A DNA stretch of 64,000 nt from Auanema rhodensis (lineage: Eukaryota; Nematoda; Chromadorea; Rhabditida; Rhabditidae), in contig OZ059894.1 in assembly GCA_964057225.1 (NCBI GenBank), positions 21,420,476 through 21,484,475 on the forward strand. The letters are read 5' to 3'. Below the pieces are notes generated by a model. That model was not told the DNA's origin. It worked only from the letters and a program-made list of their open reading frames with translations, and did not search any database. Position 1 is the stretch's first letter; the number at the start of each line of letters is the position of its first letter. Below are positions 48,039 through 60,672 of this stretch, in pieces. The translations under genes were made by a program, and so were the position numbers.

Positions 48039-49793
48039 AGGCAAAGACGATGGACAATGTTATTCAACGAAAAAATTAATTCTTCAGGGTGAAAATCGAG
48101 GATATAAGTGTGAACTTATATCAGTTGATATCTCGGTGCATTTTTAAGCTAGCGCAAATCTGATAACACAGATCGACGCAGCTTAAAAATCCGCATCGAA
48201 TGCACTATACTACATTGAGAAACGCTTAATACAAAAATTAGTTATGATCGTTTGAAAAATGATGCATTAGTGTATGTTGAGTTTCCATGTACACTCAACA
48301 TTGCTTCCAAAAACATTTTGACAAAAATTTTTTCGAAAAATTTCATAATAATTTAGCAAAAAGTAGATGTTTTTAGATTCCATTTTTCAAGGCAAAGACG
48401 ATGGACAATGTTATTCAACGAAAAAATTAATTCTTCAGGGTGAAAATCGAGGATATAAGTGTGAACTTATATCAGTTGATATCTCGGTGCATTTTTAAGC
48501 TAGCGCAAATCTGATAACACAGATCGACGCAGCTTAAAAATCCGCATCGAATGCACTATACTACATTGAGAAACGCTTAATACAAAATTTAGTTATGATC
48601 GTTTGAAAAATGATGCATTAGTGTATGTTGAGTTTCCATGTACACTCAACATTGCTTCCAAAAACATTTTGACAAAAATTTTTTCGAAAAATTTCATAAT
48701 AATTTAGCAAAAAGTAGATGTTTTTAGATTCCATTTTTCAAGGCAAAGACGATGGACAATGTTATTCAACGAAAAAATTAATTCTTCAGGGTGAAAATCG
48801 AGGATATAAGTGTGAACTTATATCAGTTGATATCTCGGTGCATTTTTAAGCTAGCGCAAATCTGATAACACAGATCGACGCAGCTTAAAAATCCGCATCG
48901 AATGCACTATACTACATTGAGAAACGCTTAATACAAAAATTAGTTATGATCGTTTGAAAAATGATGCATTAGTGTATGTTGAGTTTCCATGTACACTCAA
49001 CATTGCTTCCAAAAACATTTTGACAAAAATTTTTTCGAAAAATTTCATAATAATTTAGCAGAAAGTAGATGTTTTTAGATTCCATTTTTCAAGGCAAAGA
49101 CGATGGACAATGTTATTCAACGAAAAAATTAATTCTTCAGGGTGAAAATCGAGGATATAAGTGTGAACTTATATCAGTTGATATCTCGGTGCATTTTTAA
49201 GCTAGCGCAAATCTGATAACACAGATCGACGCAGCTTAAAAATCCGCATCGAATGCACTATACTACATTGAGAAACGCTTAATACAAAAATTAGTTATGA
49301 TCGTTTGAAAAATGATGCATTAGTGTATGTTGAGTTTCCATGTACACTCAACATTGCTTCCAAAAACATTTTGACAAAAATTTTTTCGAAAAATTTCAAA
49401 ATAATTTAGCAAAAAGTAGATGTTTTTAGATTCCATTTTTCAAGGCAAAGACGATGGACAATGTTATTCAACGAAAAAATTAATTCTTCAGGGTGAAAAT
49501 CGAGGATATAAGTGTGAACTTATATCAGTTGATATCTCGGTGCATTTTTAAGCTAGCGCAAATCTGATAACACAGATCGACGCAGCTTAAAAATCCGCAT
49601 CGAATGCACTATACTACATTGAGAAACGCTTAATACAAAAATTAGTTATGATCGTTTGAAAAATGATGCATTAGTGTATGTTGAGTTTCCATGTACACTC
49701 AACATTGCTTCCAAAAACATTTTGACAAAAATTTTTTCGAGAAATTTCAGAATAATTTAGCAAAAAGTAGATGTTTTTAGATTCCTTTTTTCA

Positions 49794-52250
49794 AGGCAAA
49801 GACGATGGACAATGTTATTCAACGAAAAAATTAATTCTTCAGGGTGAAAATCGAGGATATAAGTGTGAACTTATATCAGTTGATATCTCGGTGCATTTTT
49901 AAGCTAGCGCAAATCTGATAACACAGATCGACGCAGCTTAAAAATCCACATCGAATGCACTATACTACATTGAGAAACGCTTAATACAAAAATTAGTTAT
50001 GATCGTTTGAAAAATGATGCATTAGTGTATGTTGAGTTTCCATGTACACTCAACATTGCTTCCAAAAACATTTTGACAAAAATTTTTTCGAAAAATTTCA
50101 TGATAATTTAGCAAAAAGTAGATGTTTTTAGATTCCATTTTTCAAGGCAAAGACGATGGACAATGTTATTCAACGAAAAAATTAATTCTTCAGGGTGAAA
50201 ATCGAGGATATAAGTGTGAACTTATATCAGTTGATATCTCGGTGCATTTTTAAGCTAGCGCAAATCTAATAACACAGATCGACGCAGCTTAAAAATCCGC
50301 ATCGAATGCACTATACTACATTGAGAAACGCTTAATACAAAAATTAGTTATGATCGTTTGAAAAATGATGCATTAGTGTATGTTGAGTTTCCATGTACAC
50401 TCAACATTGCTTCCAAAAACATTTTGACAAAAATTTTTTCGAGAAATTTCAGAATAATTTAGCAAAAAGTAGATGTTTTTAGATTCCTTTTTTCAAGGCA
50501 AAGACGATGGACAATGTTATTCAACGAAAAAATTAATTCTTCAGGGTGAAAATCGAGGATATAAGTGTGAACTTATATCAGTTGATATCTCGGTGCATTT
50601 TTAAGCTAGCGCAAATCTGATAACACAGATCGACGCAGCTTAAAAATCCGCATCGAATGCACTATACTACATTGAGAAACGCTTAATACAAAAATTAGTT
50701 ATGATCGTTTGAAAAATGATGCATTAGTGTATGTTGAGTTTCCATGTACACTCAACATTGCTTCCAAAAACATTTTGAAAAAAATTTTTTCGAAAAATTT
50801 CATAATAATTTAGCAAAAAGTAGATGTTTTTAGATTCCATTTTTCAAGGCAAAGACGATGGACAATGTTATTCAACGAAAAAATTAATTCTTCAGGGTGA
50901 AAATCGAGGATATAAGTGTGAACTTATATCAGTTGATATCTCGGTGCATTTTTAAGCTAGCGCAAATCTGATAACACAGATCGACGCAGCTTAAAAATCC
51001 GCATCGAATGCACTATACTACATTGAGAAACGCTTAATACAAAAATTAGTTATGATCGTTTGAAAAATGATGCATTAGTGTATGTTGAGTTTCCATGTAC
51101 ACTCAACATTGCTTCCAAAAACATTTTGACAAAAATTTTTTCGAAAAATTTCAAAATAATTTAGCAAAAAGTAGATGTTTTTAGATTCCTTTTTTCAAGG
51201 CAAAGACGATGGACAATGTTATTCAACGAAAAAATTAATTCTTCAGGGTGAAAATCGAGGATATAAGTGTGAACTTATATCAGTTGATATCTCGGTGCAT
51301 TTTTAAGCTAGCGCAAATCTGATAACACAGATCGACGCAGCTTAAAAATCCGCATCGAATGCACTATACTACATTGAGAAACGCTTAATACAAAAATTAG
51401 TTATGATCGTTTGAAAAATGATGCATTAGTGTATGTTGAGTTTCCATGTACACTCAACATTGCTTCCAAAAACATTTTGACAAAAATTTTTTCGAGAAAT
51501 TTCAAAATAATTTAGCAAAAAGTAGATGTTTTTAGATTCCATTTTTCAAGGCAAAGACGATGGACAATGTTATTCAACGAAAAAATTAATTCTTCAGGGT
51601 GAAAATCGAGGATATAAGTGTGAACTTATATCAGTTGATATCTCGGTGCATTTTTAAGCTAGCGCAAATCTGATAACACAGATCGACGCAGCTTAAAAAT
51701 CCACATCGAATGCACTATACTACATTGAGAAACGCTTAATACAAAAATTAGTTATGATCGTTTGAAAAATGATGCATTAGTGTATGTTGAGTTTCCATGT
51801 ACACTCAACATTGCTTCCAAAAACATTTTGACAAAAATTTTTTCGAAAAATTTCATGATAATTTAGCAAAAAGTAGATGTTTTTAGATTCCATTTTTCAA
51901 GGCAAAGACGATGGACAATGTTATTCAACGAAAAAATTAATTCTTCAGGGTGAAAATCGAGGATATAAGTGTGAACTTATATCAGTTGATATCTCGGTGC
52001 ATTTTTAAGCTAGCGCAAATCTAATAACACAGATCGACGCAGCTTAAAAATCCGCATCGAATGCACTATACTACATTGAGAAACGCTTAATACAAAAATT
52101 AGTTATGATCGTTTGAAAAATGATGCAGTAGTGTATGTTGAGTTTCCATGTACACTCAACATTGCTTCCAAAAACATTTTGACAAAAATTTTTTCGAGAA
52201 ATTTCAGAATAATTTAGCAAAAAGTAGATGTTTTTAGATTCCTTTTTTCA
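49794..52250 (+). repeat. Two-unit segment copied five units away
   Basis: Monomers 49794-50495 recur at 51549-52250, 1755 bp apart. Shared rare variants are TCCACATCG and TTTCATGAT in the first (TGATAA at 50101 and 51856) and AAATCTAATAAC in the second (CTAAT at 50266 and 52021). The right copy has later changes, ATGCAGTAG at about 52125 and GCAAAAACG at about 52254 just past its end. Confidence 0.75.
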
Positions 52251-52601
52251 AGGCAAAAACGATGGACAATGTTATTCAACGAAAAAATTAATTCTTCAGG
52301 GTGAAAATCGAGGATATAAGTGTGAACTTATATCAGTTGATATCTCGGTGCATTTTTAAGCTAGCGCAAATCTGATAACACAGATCGACGCAGCTTAAAA
52401 ATCCGCATCGAATGCACTATACTACATTGAGAAACGCTTAATACAAAAATTAGTTATGATCGTTTGAAAAATGATGCATTAGTGTATGTTGAGTTTCCAT
52501 GTACACTCAACATTGCTTCCAAAAACATTTTGACAAAAATTTTTTCGAAAAATTTCATAATAATTTAGCAAAAAGTAGATGTTTTTAGATTCCATTTTTC
52601 A

Positions 52602-55600
52602 AGGCAAAGACGATGGACAATGTTATTCAACGAAAAAATTAATTCTTCAGGGTGAAAATCGAGGATATAAGTGTGAACTTATATCAGTTGATATCTCGGT
52701 GCATTTTTAAGCTAGCGCAAATCTGATAACACAGATCGACGCAGCTTAAAAATCCGCATCGAATGCACTATACTACATTGAGAAACGCTTAATACAAAAA
52801 TTAGTTATGATCGTTTGAAAAATGATGCATTAGTGTATGTTGAGTTTCCATTTACACTCAACATTGCTTCCAAAAACATTTTGACAAAAATTTTTTCGAA
52901 AAATTTCAAAATAATTTAGCAAAAAGTAGATGTTTTTAGATTCCATTTTTCAAGGCAAAGACGATGGACAATGTTATTCAACGAAAAAATTATTTCTTCA
53001 GGGTGAAAATCGAGGATATAAGTGTGAACTTATAGCAGTTGATATCTCGGTGCATTTTTAAGCTAGCGCAAATCTGATAACACAGATCGACGCAGCTTAA
53101 AAATCCGCATCGAATGCACTATACTACATTGAGAAACGCTTAATACAAAAATTAGTTATGATCGTTTGAAAAATGATGCATTAGTGTATGTTGAGTTTCC
53201 ATGTACACTCAACATTGCTTCCAAAAACATTTTGACAAAAATTTTTTCGAAAAATTTCAAGATAATTTAGCAAACAGTAGATGTTTTTAGATTCCATTTT
53301 TCAAGGCAAAGACGATGGACAATGTTATTCAACGGAAAAATTAATTATTTAGGGTGAAAATCGAGGATATAAGTGTGAACTTATATCAGTTGATATCTCG
53401 GTGCATTTTTAAGCTAGCGCAAATCTGATCACACAGATCGACGCAGCTTAAAAATCCGCATCGAATGCACTATACTACATTGAGAAACGCTTAATACAAA
53501 AATTAGTTATGATCGTTTGAAAAATGATGCATTAGTGTATGTTGAGTTTCCATGTACACTCAATATTGCTTCCAAAAACATTTTGACAAAAATTTTTTCG
53601 AAAAATTTCAAAAGAATTTAGCAAAAAGTAGATGTTTTTAGATTCCATTTTTTAAGGCAAAGACGATGGACAATGTTATTCAACGAAAAATTTATTTCTT
53701 CAGGGTGAAAATCGAGGATATAAGTGTGAACTTATATCAGTTGATATCTCGGTGCATTTTTAAGCTAGCGCAAATCTGATAACACAGATCGACGCAGCTT
53801 AAAAATCCGCATCGAATGCACTATACTACATTGAGAAACGCTTGATACAAAAATTAGTTATGATCGTTTGAAAAATGATGCATTAGTGTATGTTGAGTTT
53901 CCATGTACTCTCAACATTGCTTCCAAAAACATTTTGACAAAAATTTTTTCGAGAAATTTCAAAATAATTTAGCAAAAAGTAGATGTTTTTAGATTCCTTT
54001 TTTCAAGGCAAAGACGATGGACAATGTTATTCAACGAAAAAATTAATTCTTCAGGGTGAAAATCGAGGATATAAGTGTGAACTTATATCAGTTGATATCT
54101 CGGTGCATTTTTAAGCTAGCGCAAATCTGATAACACAGATCGACGCAGCTTAAAAATCCGCATCGAATGCACTATACTACATTGAGAAACGCTCAATACA
54201 AAAATTAGTTATGATCGTTTGAAAAATGATGCATTAGTGTATGTTGAGTTTCCATGTACACTCAACATTGCTTCCAAAAACATTTTGACAAAAATTTTTT
54301 CGAAAAATTTCAAAATAATTTAGCAAAAAGTAGATGTTTTTTGATTCCTTTTTTCAAGGCAAAGACGATGGACAATGTTATTCAACGAAAAAATTAATTC
54401 TTCAGGGTGAAAATCGAGGATATAAGTGTGAACTTATATCAGTTGATATCTCGGTGCATTTTTAAGCTAGCGCAAATCTGATAACACAGAACGACGCAGC
54501 TTAAAAATCCGCATCGAATGCACTATACTACATTGAGAAACGCTTAATACAAAAATTAGTTATGATCGTTTGAAAAATGATGCATTAGTGTATGTTGAGT
54601 TTCCATGTACACTCAACATTGCTTCCAAAAACATTTTGACAAAAATTTTTTCGAGAAATTTCAAAATAATTTAGCAAAAAGTAGATGTTTTTAGATTCCT
54701 TTTTTCAAGGCAAAGACGATGGACAATGTTATTCAACGAAAAAATTAATTCTTCAGGGTGAAAATCGAGGATATAAGTGTGAACTTATATCAGTTGATAT
54801 CTCGGTGCATTTTTAAGCTAGCGCAAATCTGATAACACAGAACGACGCAGCTTAAAAATCCGCATCGAATGCACTATACTACATTGAGAAACGCTTAATA
54901 CAAAAACTAGTTATGATCGTTTGAAAAATGATGCATTAGTGTATGTTGAGTTTCCATGTACACTCAACATTGCTTCCAAAAACATTTTGACAAAAATTTT
55001 TTCGAGAAATTTCAAAATAATTTAGCAAAAAGTAGATGTTTTTAGATTCCTTTTTTCAAGGCAAAGACGATGGACAATGTTATTCAACGAAAAAATTAAT
55101 TCTTCAGGGTGAAAATCGAGGATATAAGTGTGAACTTATATCAGTTGATATCTCGGTGCATTTTTAAGCTAGCGCAAATCTGATAACACAGATCGACGCA
55201 GCTTAAAAATCCGCATCGAATGCACTATACTACATTGAGAAACGCTTAATACAAAAATTAGTTATGATCGTTTGAAAAATGATGCATTAGTGTATGTTGA
55301 GTTTCCATGTACACTCAACATTGCTTCCAAAAACATTTTGACAAAAATTTTTTCGAAAAATTTCAAAATAATTTAGCAAAAAGTAGATGTTTTTAGATTC
55401 CTTTTTTCAAGGCAAAGACGATGGACAATGTTATTCAACGAAAAAATTAATTCTTCAGGGTGAAAATCGAGGATATAAGTGTAAACTTATATCAGTTGAT
55501 ATCTCGGTGCATTTTTAAGCTAGCGCAAATCTGATAACACAGATCGACGCAGCTTAAAAATCCGCATCGAATGCACTATACTACATTGAGAAACGCTTAA

Positions 55601-58600
55601 TACAAAAATTAGTTATGATCGTTTGAAAAATGATGCATTAGTGTATGTTGAGTTTCCATGTACACTCAACATTGCTTCCAAAAACATTTTGACAAAAATT
55701 TTTTCGAAAAATTTCAAAATAATTTAGCAAAAAGTAGATGTTTTTAGATTCCTTTTTTCAAGGCAAAGACGATGGACAATGTTATTCAACGAAAAAATTA
55801 ATTCTTCAGGGTGAAAATCGAGGATATAAGTGTGAACTTATATCAGTTGATATCTCGGTGCATTTTTAAGCTAGCGCAAATCTGATAACACAGAACGACG
55901 CAGCTTAAAAATCCGCATCGAATGCACTATACTACATTGAGAAACGCTTAATACAAAAATTAGTTATGATCGTTTGAAAAATGATGCATTAGTGTATGTT
56001 GAGTTTCCATGTACACTCAACATTGCTTCCAAAAACATTTTGACAAAAATTTTTTCGAGAAATTTCAAAATAATTTAGCAAAAAGTAGATGTTTTTAGAT
56101 TCCTTTTTTCAAGGCAAAGACGATGGACAATGTTATTCAACGAAAAAATTAATTCTTCAGGGTGAAAATCGAGGATATAAGTGTGAACTTATATCAGTTG
56201 ATATCTCGGTGCATTTTTAAGCTAGCGCAAATCTGATAACACAGATCGACGCAGCTTAAAAATCCGCATCGAATGCACTATACTACATTGAGAAACGCTT
56301 AATACAAAAATTAGTTATGATCGTTTGAAAAATGATGCATTAGTGTATGTTGAGTTTCCATGTACACTCAACATTGCTTCCAAAAACATTTTGACAAAAA
56401 TTTTTTCGAAAAATTTCAAAATAATTTAGCAAAAAGTAGATGTTTTTAGATTCCTTTTTTCAAGGCAAAGACGATGGACAATGTTATTCAACGAAAAAAT
56501 TAATTCTTCAGGGTGAAAATCGAGGATATAAGTGTGAACTTATATCAGTTGATATCTCGGTGCATTTTTAAGCTAGCGCAAATCTGATAACACAGATCGA
56601 CGCAGCTTAAAAATCCGCATCGAATGCACTATACTACATTGAGAAACGCTTAATACAAAAATTAGTTATGATCGTTTGAAAAATGATGCATTAGTGTATG
56701 TTGAGTTTCCATGTACACTCAACATTGCTTCCAAAAACATTTTGACAAAAATTTTTTCGAAAAATTTCAAAATAATTTAGCAAAAAGTAGATGTTTTTAG
56801 ATTCCTTTTTTCAAGGCAAAGACGATGGACAATGTTATTCAACGAAAAAATTAATTCTTCAGGGTGAAAATCGAGGATATAAGTGTGAACTTATATCAGT
56901 TGATATCTCGGTGCATTTTTAAGCTAGCGCAAATCTGATAACACAGATCGACGCAGCTTAAAAATCCGCATCGAATGCACTATACTACATTGAGAAACGC
57001 TTAATACAAAAATTAGTTATGATCGTTTGAAAAATGATGCATTAGTGTATGTTGAGTTTCCATGTACACTCAACATTGCTTCCAAAAACATTTTGACAAA
57101 AATTTTTTCGAAAAATTTCAAAATAATTTAGCAAAAAGTAGATGTTTTTAGATTCCTTTTTTCAAGGCAAAGACGATGGACAATGTTATTCAACGAAAAA
57201 ATTGATTCTTCAGGGTGAAAATCGAGGATATAAGTGTGAACTTATATCAGTTGATATCTCGGTGCATTTTTAAGCTAGCGCAAATCTGATAACACAGATC
57301 GACGCAGCTTAAAAATCCGCATCGAATGCACTATACTACATTGAGAAACGCTTAATACAAAAATTAGTTATGATCGTTTGAAAAATGATGCATTAGTGTA
57401 TGTTGAGTTTCCATTTACACTCAACATTGCTTCCAAAAACATTTTGACAAAAATTTTTTCGAAAAATTTCAAAATAATTTAGCAAAAAGTAGATGTTTTT
57501 AGATTCCATTTTTCAAGGCAAAGACGATGGACAATGTTATTCAACGAAAAAATTAATTCTTCAGGGTGAAAATCGAGGATATAAGTGTGAACTTATATCA
57601 GTTGATATCTCGGTGCATTTTTAAGCTAGCGCAAATCTGATAACACAGATCGACGCAGCTTAAAAATCCGCATCGAATGCACTATACTACATTGAGAAAC
57701 GCTTAATACAAAAATTAGTTATGATCGTTTGAAAAATGATGCATTAGTGTATGTTGAGTTTCCATGTACACTCAACATTGCTTCCAAAAACATTTTGACA
57801 AAAATTTTTTCGAGAAATTTCAAAATAATTTAGCAAAAAGTAGATGTTTTTAGATTCCATTTTTCAAGGCAAAGACGATGGACAATGTTATTCAACGAAA
57901 AAATTAATTCTTCAGGGTGAAAATCGAGGATATAAGTGTGAACTTATATCAGTTGATATCTCGGTGCATTTTTAAGCTAGCGCAAATCTGATAACACAGA
58001 TCGACGCAGCTTAAAAATCCGCATCGAATGCACTATACTACATTGAGAAACGCTTAATACAAAAATTAGTTATGATCGTTTGAAAAATGATGCATTAGTG
58101 TATGTTGAGTTTCCATTTACACTCAACATTGCTTCCAAAAACATTTTGACAAAAATTTTTTCGAAAAATTTCAAAATAATTTAGCAAAAAGTAGATGTTT
58201 TTAGATTCCATTTTTCAAGGCAAAGACGATGGACAATGTTATTCAACGAAAAAATTATTTCTTCAGGGTGAAAATCGAGGATATAAGTGTGAACTTATAG
58301 CAGTTGATATCTCGGTGCATTTTTAAGCTAGCGCAAATCTGATAACACAGATCGACGCAGCTTAAAAATCCGCATCGAATGCACTATACTACATTGAGAA
58401 ACGCTTAATACAAAAATTAGTTATGATCGTTTGAAAAATGATGCATTAGTGTATGTTGAGTTTCCATGTACACTCAACATTGCTTCCAAAAACATTTTGA
58501 CAAAAATTTTTTCGAAAAATTTCAAGATAATTTAGCAAACAGTAGATGTTTTTAGATTCCATTTTTCAAGGCAAAGACGATGGACAATGTTATTCAACGG

Positions 58601-58919
58601 AAAAATTAATTATTTAGGGTGAAAATCGAGGATATAAGTGTGAACTTATATCAGTTGATATCTCGGTGCATTTTTAAGCTAGCGCAAATCTGATCACACA
58701 GATCGACGCAGCTTAAAAATCCGCATCGAATGCACTATACTACATTGAGAAACGCTTGATACAAAAATTAGTTATGATCGTTTGAAAAATGATGCATTAG
58801 TGTATGTTGAGTTTCCATGTACTCTCAACATTGCTTCCAAAAACATTTTGACAAAAATTTTTTCGAAAAATTTCAAAAGAATTTAGCAAAAAGTAGATGT
58901 TTTTAGATTCCATTTTTCA
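52602..58919 (+). repeat. Segment copied 15 units away, 52602-53654 and 57867-58919
   Basis: Markers recur in the same order 5265 bp apart. They are CATTTACAC, then ATTATTTCTTC with TATAGCAG (53031 and 58296) and TTTCAAGAT with GCAAACAG, then CAACGGAAAAATTAATTATTT with CTGATCACAC and CAAAAGAATTT. The third monomer of the right copy is a mosaic, described separately. Confidence 0.8.
58569..58919 (+). repeat. Mosaic monomer with a conversion-like patch
   Basis: Its left part (CTGATCACAC) and right part (CAAAAGAATTT) match the monomer at 53304, its counterpart 15 units away. Three sites between them match instead the next monomer at 53655: CTTGAT (G at 58758), GTACTCTC (T at 58823) and CAACATTG (C at 58829). 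The monomer at 53304 has CTTAAT, GTACACTC and CAATATTG at these sites. The patch is at least 72 bp and is bounded on both sides by markers of the other type. A short gene-conversion tract, or a double exchange, explains it best. Confidence 0.75.
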
Positions 58920-59269
58920 AGGCAAAGACGATGGACAATGTTATTCAACGAAAAAATTAATTCTTCAGGGTGAAAATCGAGGATATAAGTGTGAACTTAT
59001 ATCAGTTGATATCTCGGTGCATTTTTAAGCTAGCGCAAATCTGATAACACAGATCGACGCAGCTTAAAAATCCGCATCGAATGCACTCTACTACATTGAA
59101 AAACGCTTAATACAAAAATTAGTTATGATCGTTTGAAAAATGATGCATTAGTGTATGTTGAGTTTCCATGTACACTCAATATTGCTTCCAAAAACATTTT
59201 GACAAAAATTTTTTCGAAAAATTTCAAAATAATTTAGCAAAAGTAGATGTTTTTAGATTCCTTTTTTCA
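58920..59269 (+). repeat. 350-bp monomer with a 1-bp deletion, first copy
   Basis: GCAAAAGTAG replaces GCAAAAAGTAG near 59237, a loss of one A from a run. The monomer also has CAATATTG and the private forms CACTCTACTAC and ATTGAAAAACG. Confidence 0.95.
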
Positions 59270-60322
59270 AGGCAAAGACGATGGACAATGTTATTCAACG
59301 AAAAAATTATTTCTTCAGGGTGAAAATCGAGGATATAAGTGTGAACTTATAGCAGTTGATATCTCGGTGCATTTTTAAGCTAGCGCAAATCTGATAACAC
59401 AGATCGACGCAGCTTAAAAATCCGCATCGAATGCACTATACTACATTGAGAAACGCTTAATACAAAAATTAGTTATGATCGTTTGAAAAATGATGCATTA
59501 GTGTATGTTGAGTTTCCATGTACACTCAACATTGCTTCCAAAAACATTTTGACAAAAATTTTTTCGAAAAATTTCAAAATAATTTAGCAAACAGTAGATG
59601 TTTTTAGATTCCATTTTTCAAGGCAAAGACGATGGACAATGTTATTCAACGGAAAAATTAATTATTTAGGGTGAAAATCGAGGATATAAGTGTGAACTTA
59701 TATCAGTTGATATCTCGGTGCATTTTTAAGCTAGCGCAAATCTGATCACACAGATCGACGCAGCTTAAAAATCCGCATCGAATGCACTATACTACATTGA
59801 GAAACGCTTAATACAAAAATTAGTTATGATCGTTTGAAAAATGATGCATTAGTGTATGTTGAGTTTCCATGTACACTCAACATTGCTTCCAAAAACATTT
59901 TGACAAAAATTTTTTCGAAAAATTTCAAAATAATTTAGCAAAAAGTACATGTTTTTAGATTCCATTTTTCAAGGCAAAGACGATGGACAATGTTATTCAA
60001 CGAAAAAATTGATTCTTCAGGGTGAAAATCGAGGATATAAGTGTGAACTTATATCAGTTGATATCTCGGTGCATTTTTAAGCTAGCGCAAATCTGATAAC
60101 ACAGAACGACGCAGCTTGAAAATCCGCATCGAATGCACTATACTACATTGAGAAACGCTTAATACAAAAATTAGTTATGATCGTTTGAAAAATGATGCAT
60201 TAGTGTATGTTGAGTTTCCATGTACACTCAACATTGCTTCCAAAAACATTTTGACAAAAATTTTTTCGAGAAATTTCAAAATAATTTAGCAAAAAGTAGA
60301 TGTTTTTAGATTCCTTTTTTCA

Positions 60323-60672
60323 AGGCAAAGACGATGGACAATGTTATTCAACGAAAAAATTGATTCTTCAGGGTGAAAATCGAGGATATAAGTGTGAACT
60401 TATATCAGTTGATATCTCGGTGCATTTTTAAGCTAGCGCAAATCTGATAACACAGAACGACGCAGCTTGAAAATCCGCATCGAATGCACTATACTACATT
60501 GAGAAACGCTTAATACAAAAATTAGTTATGATCGTTTGAAAAATGATGCATTAGTGTATGTTGAGTTTCCATGTACACTCAATATTGCTTCCAAAAACAT
60601 TTTGACAAAAATTTTTTCGAAAAATTTCAAAATAATTTAGCAAAAGTAGATGTTTTTAGATTCCTTTTTTCA
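60323..60672 (+). repeat. 350-bp monomer with the same 1-bp deletion, second copy
   Basis: It shares the one-A loss and CAATATTG with the monomer at 58920, and the next two monomers (60673-61374) match 59270-59971, with TATAGCAG, GCAAACAG, CAACGGAAA and CTGATCACAC, 1403 bp apart. Its left half differs (CAGAACGACGCAGCTTGAAAA) and matches its left neighbour at 59972 instead. So the copied segment begins inside this monomer. Confidence 0.9.
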
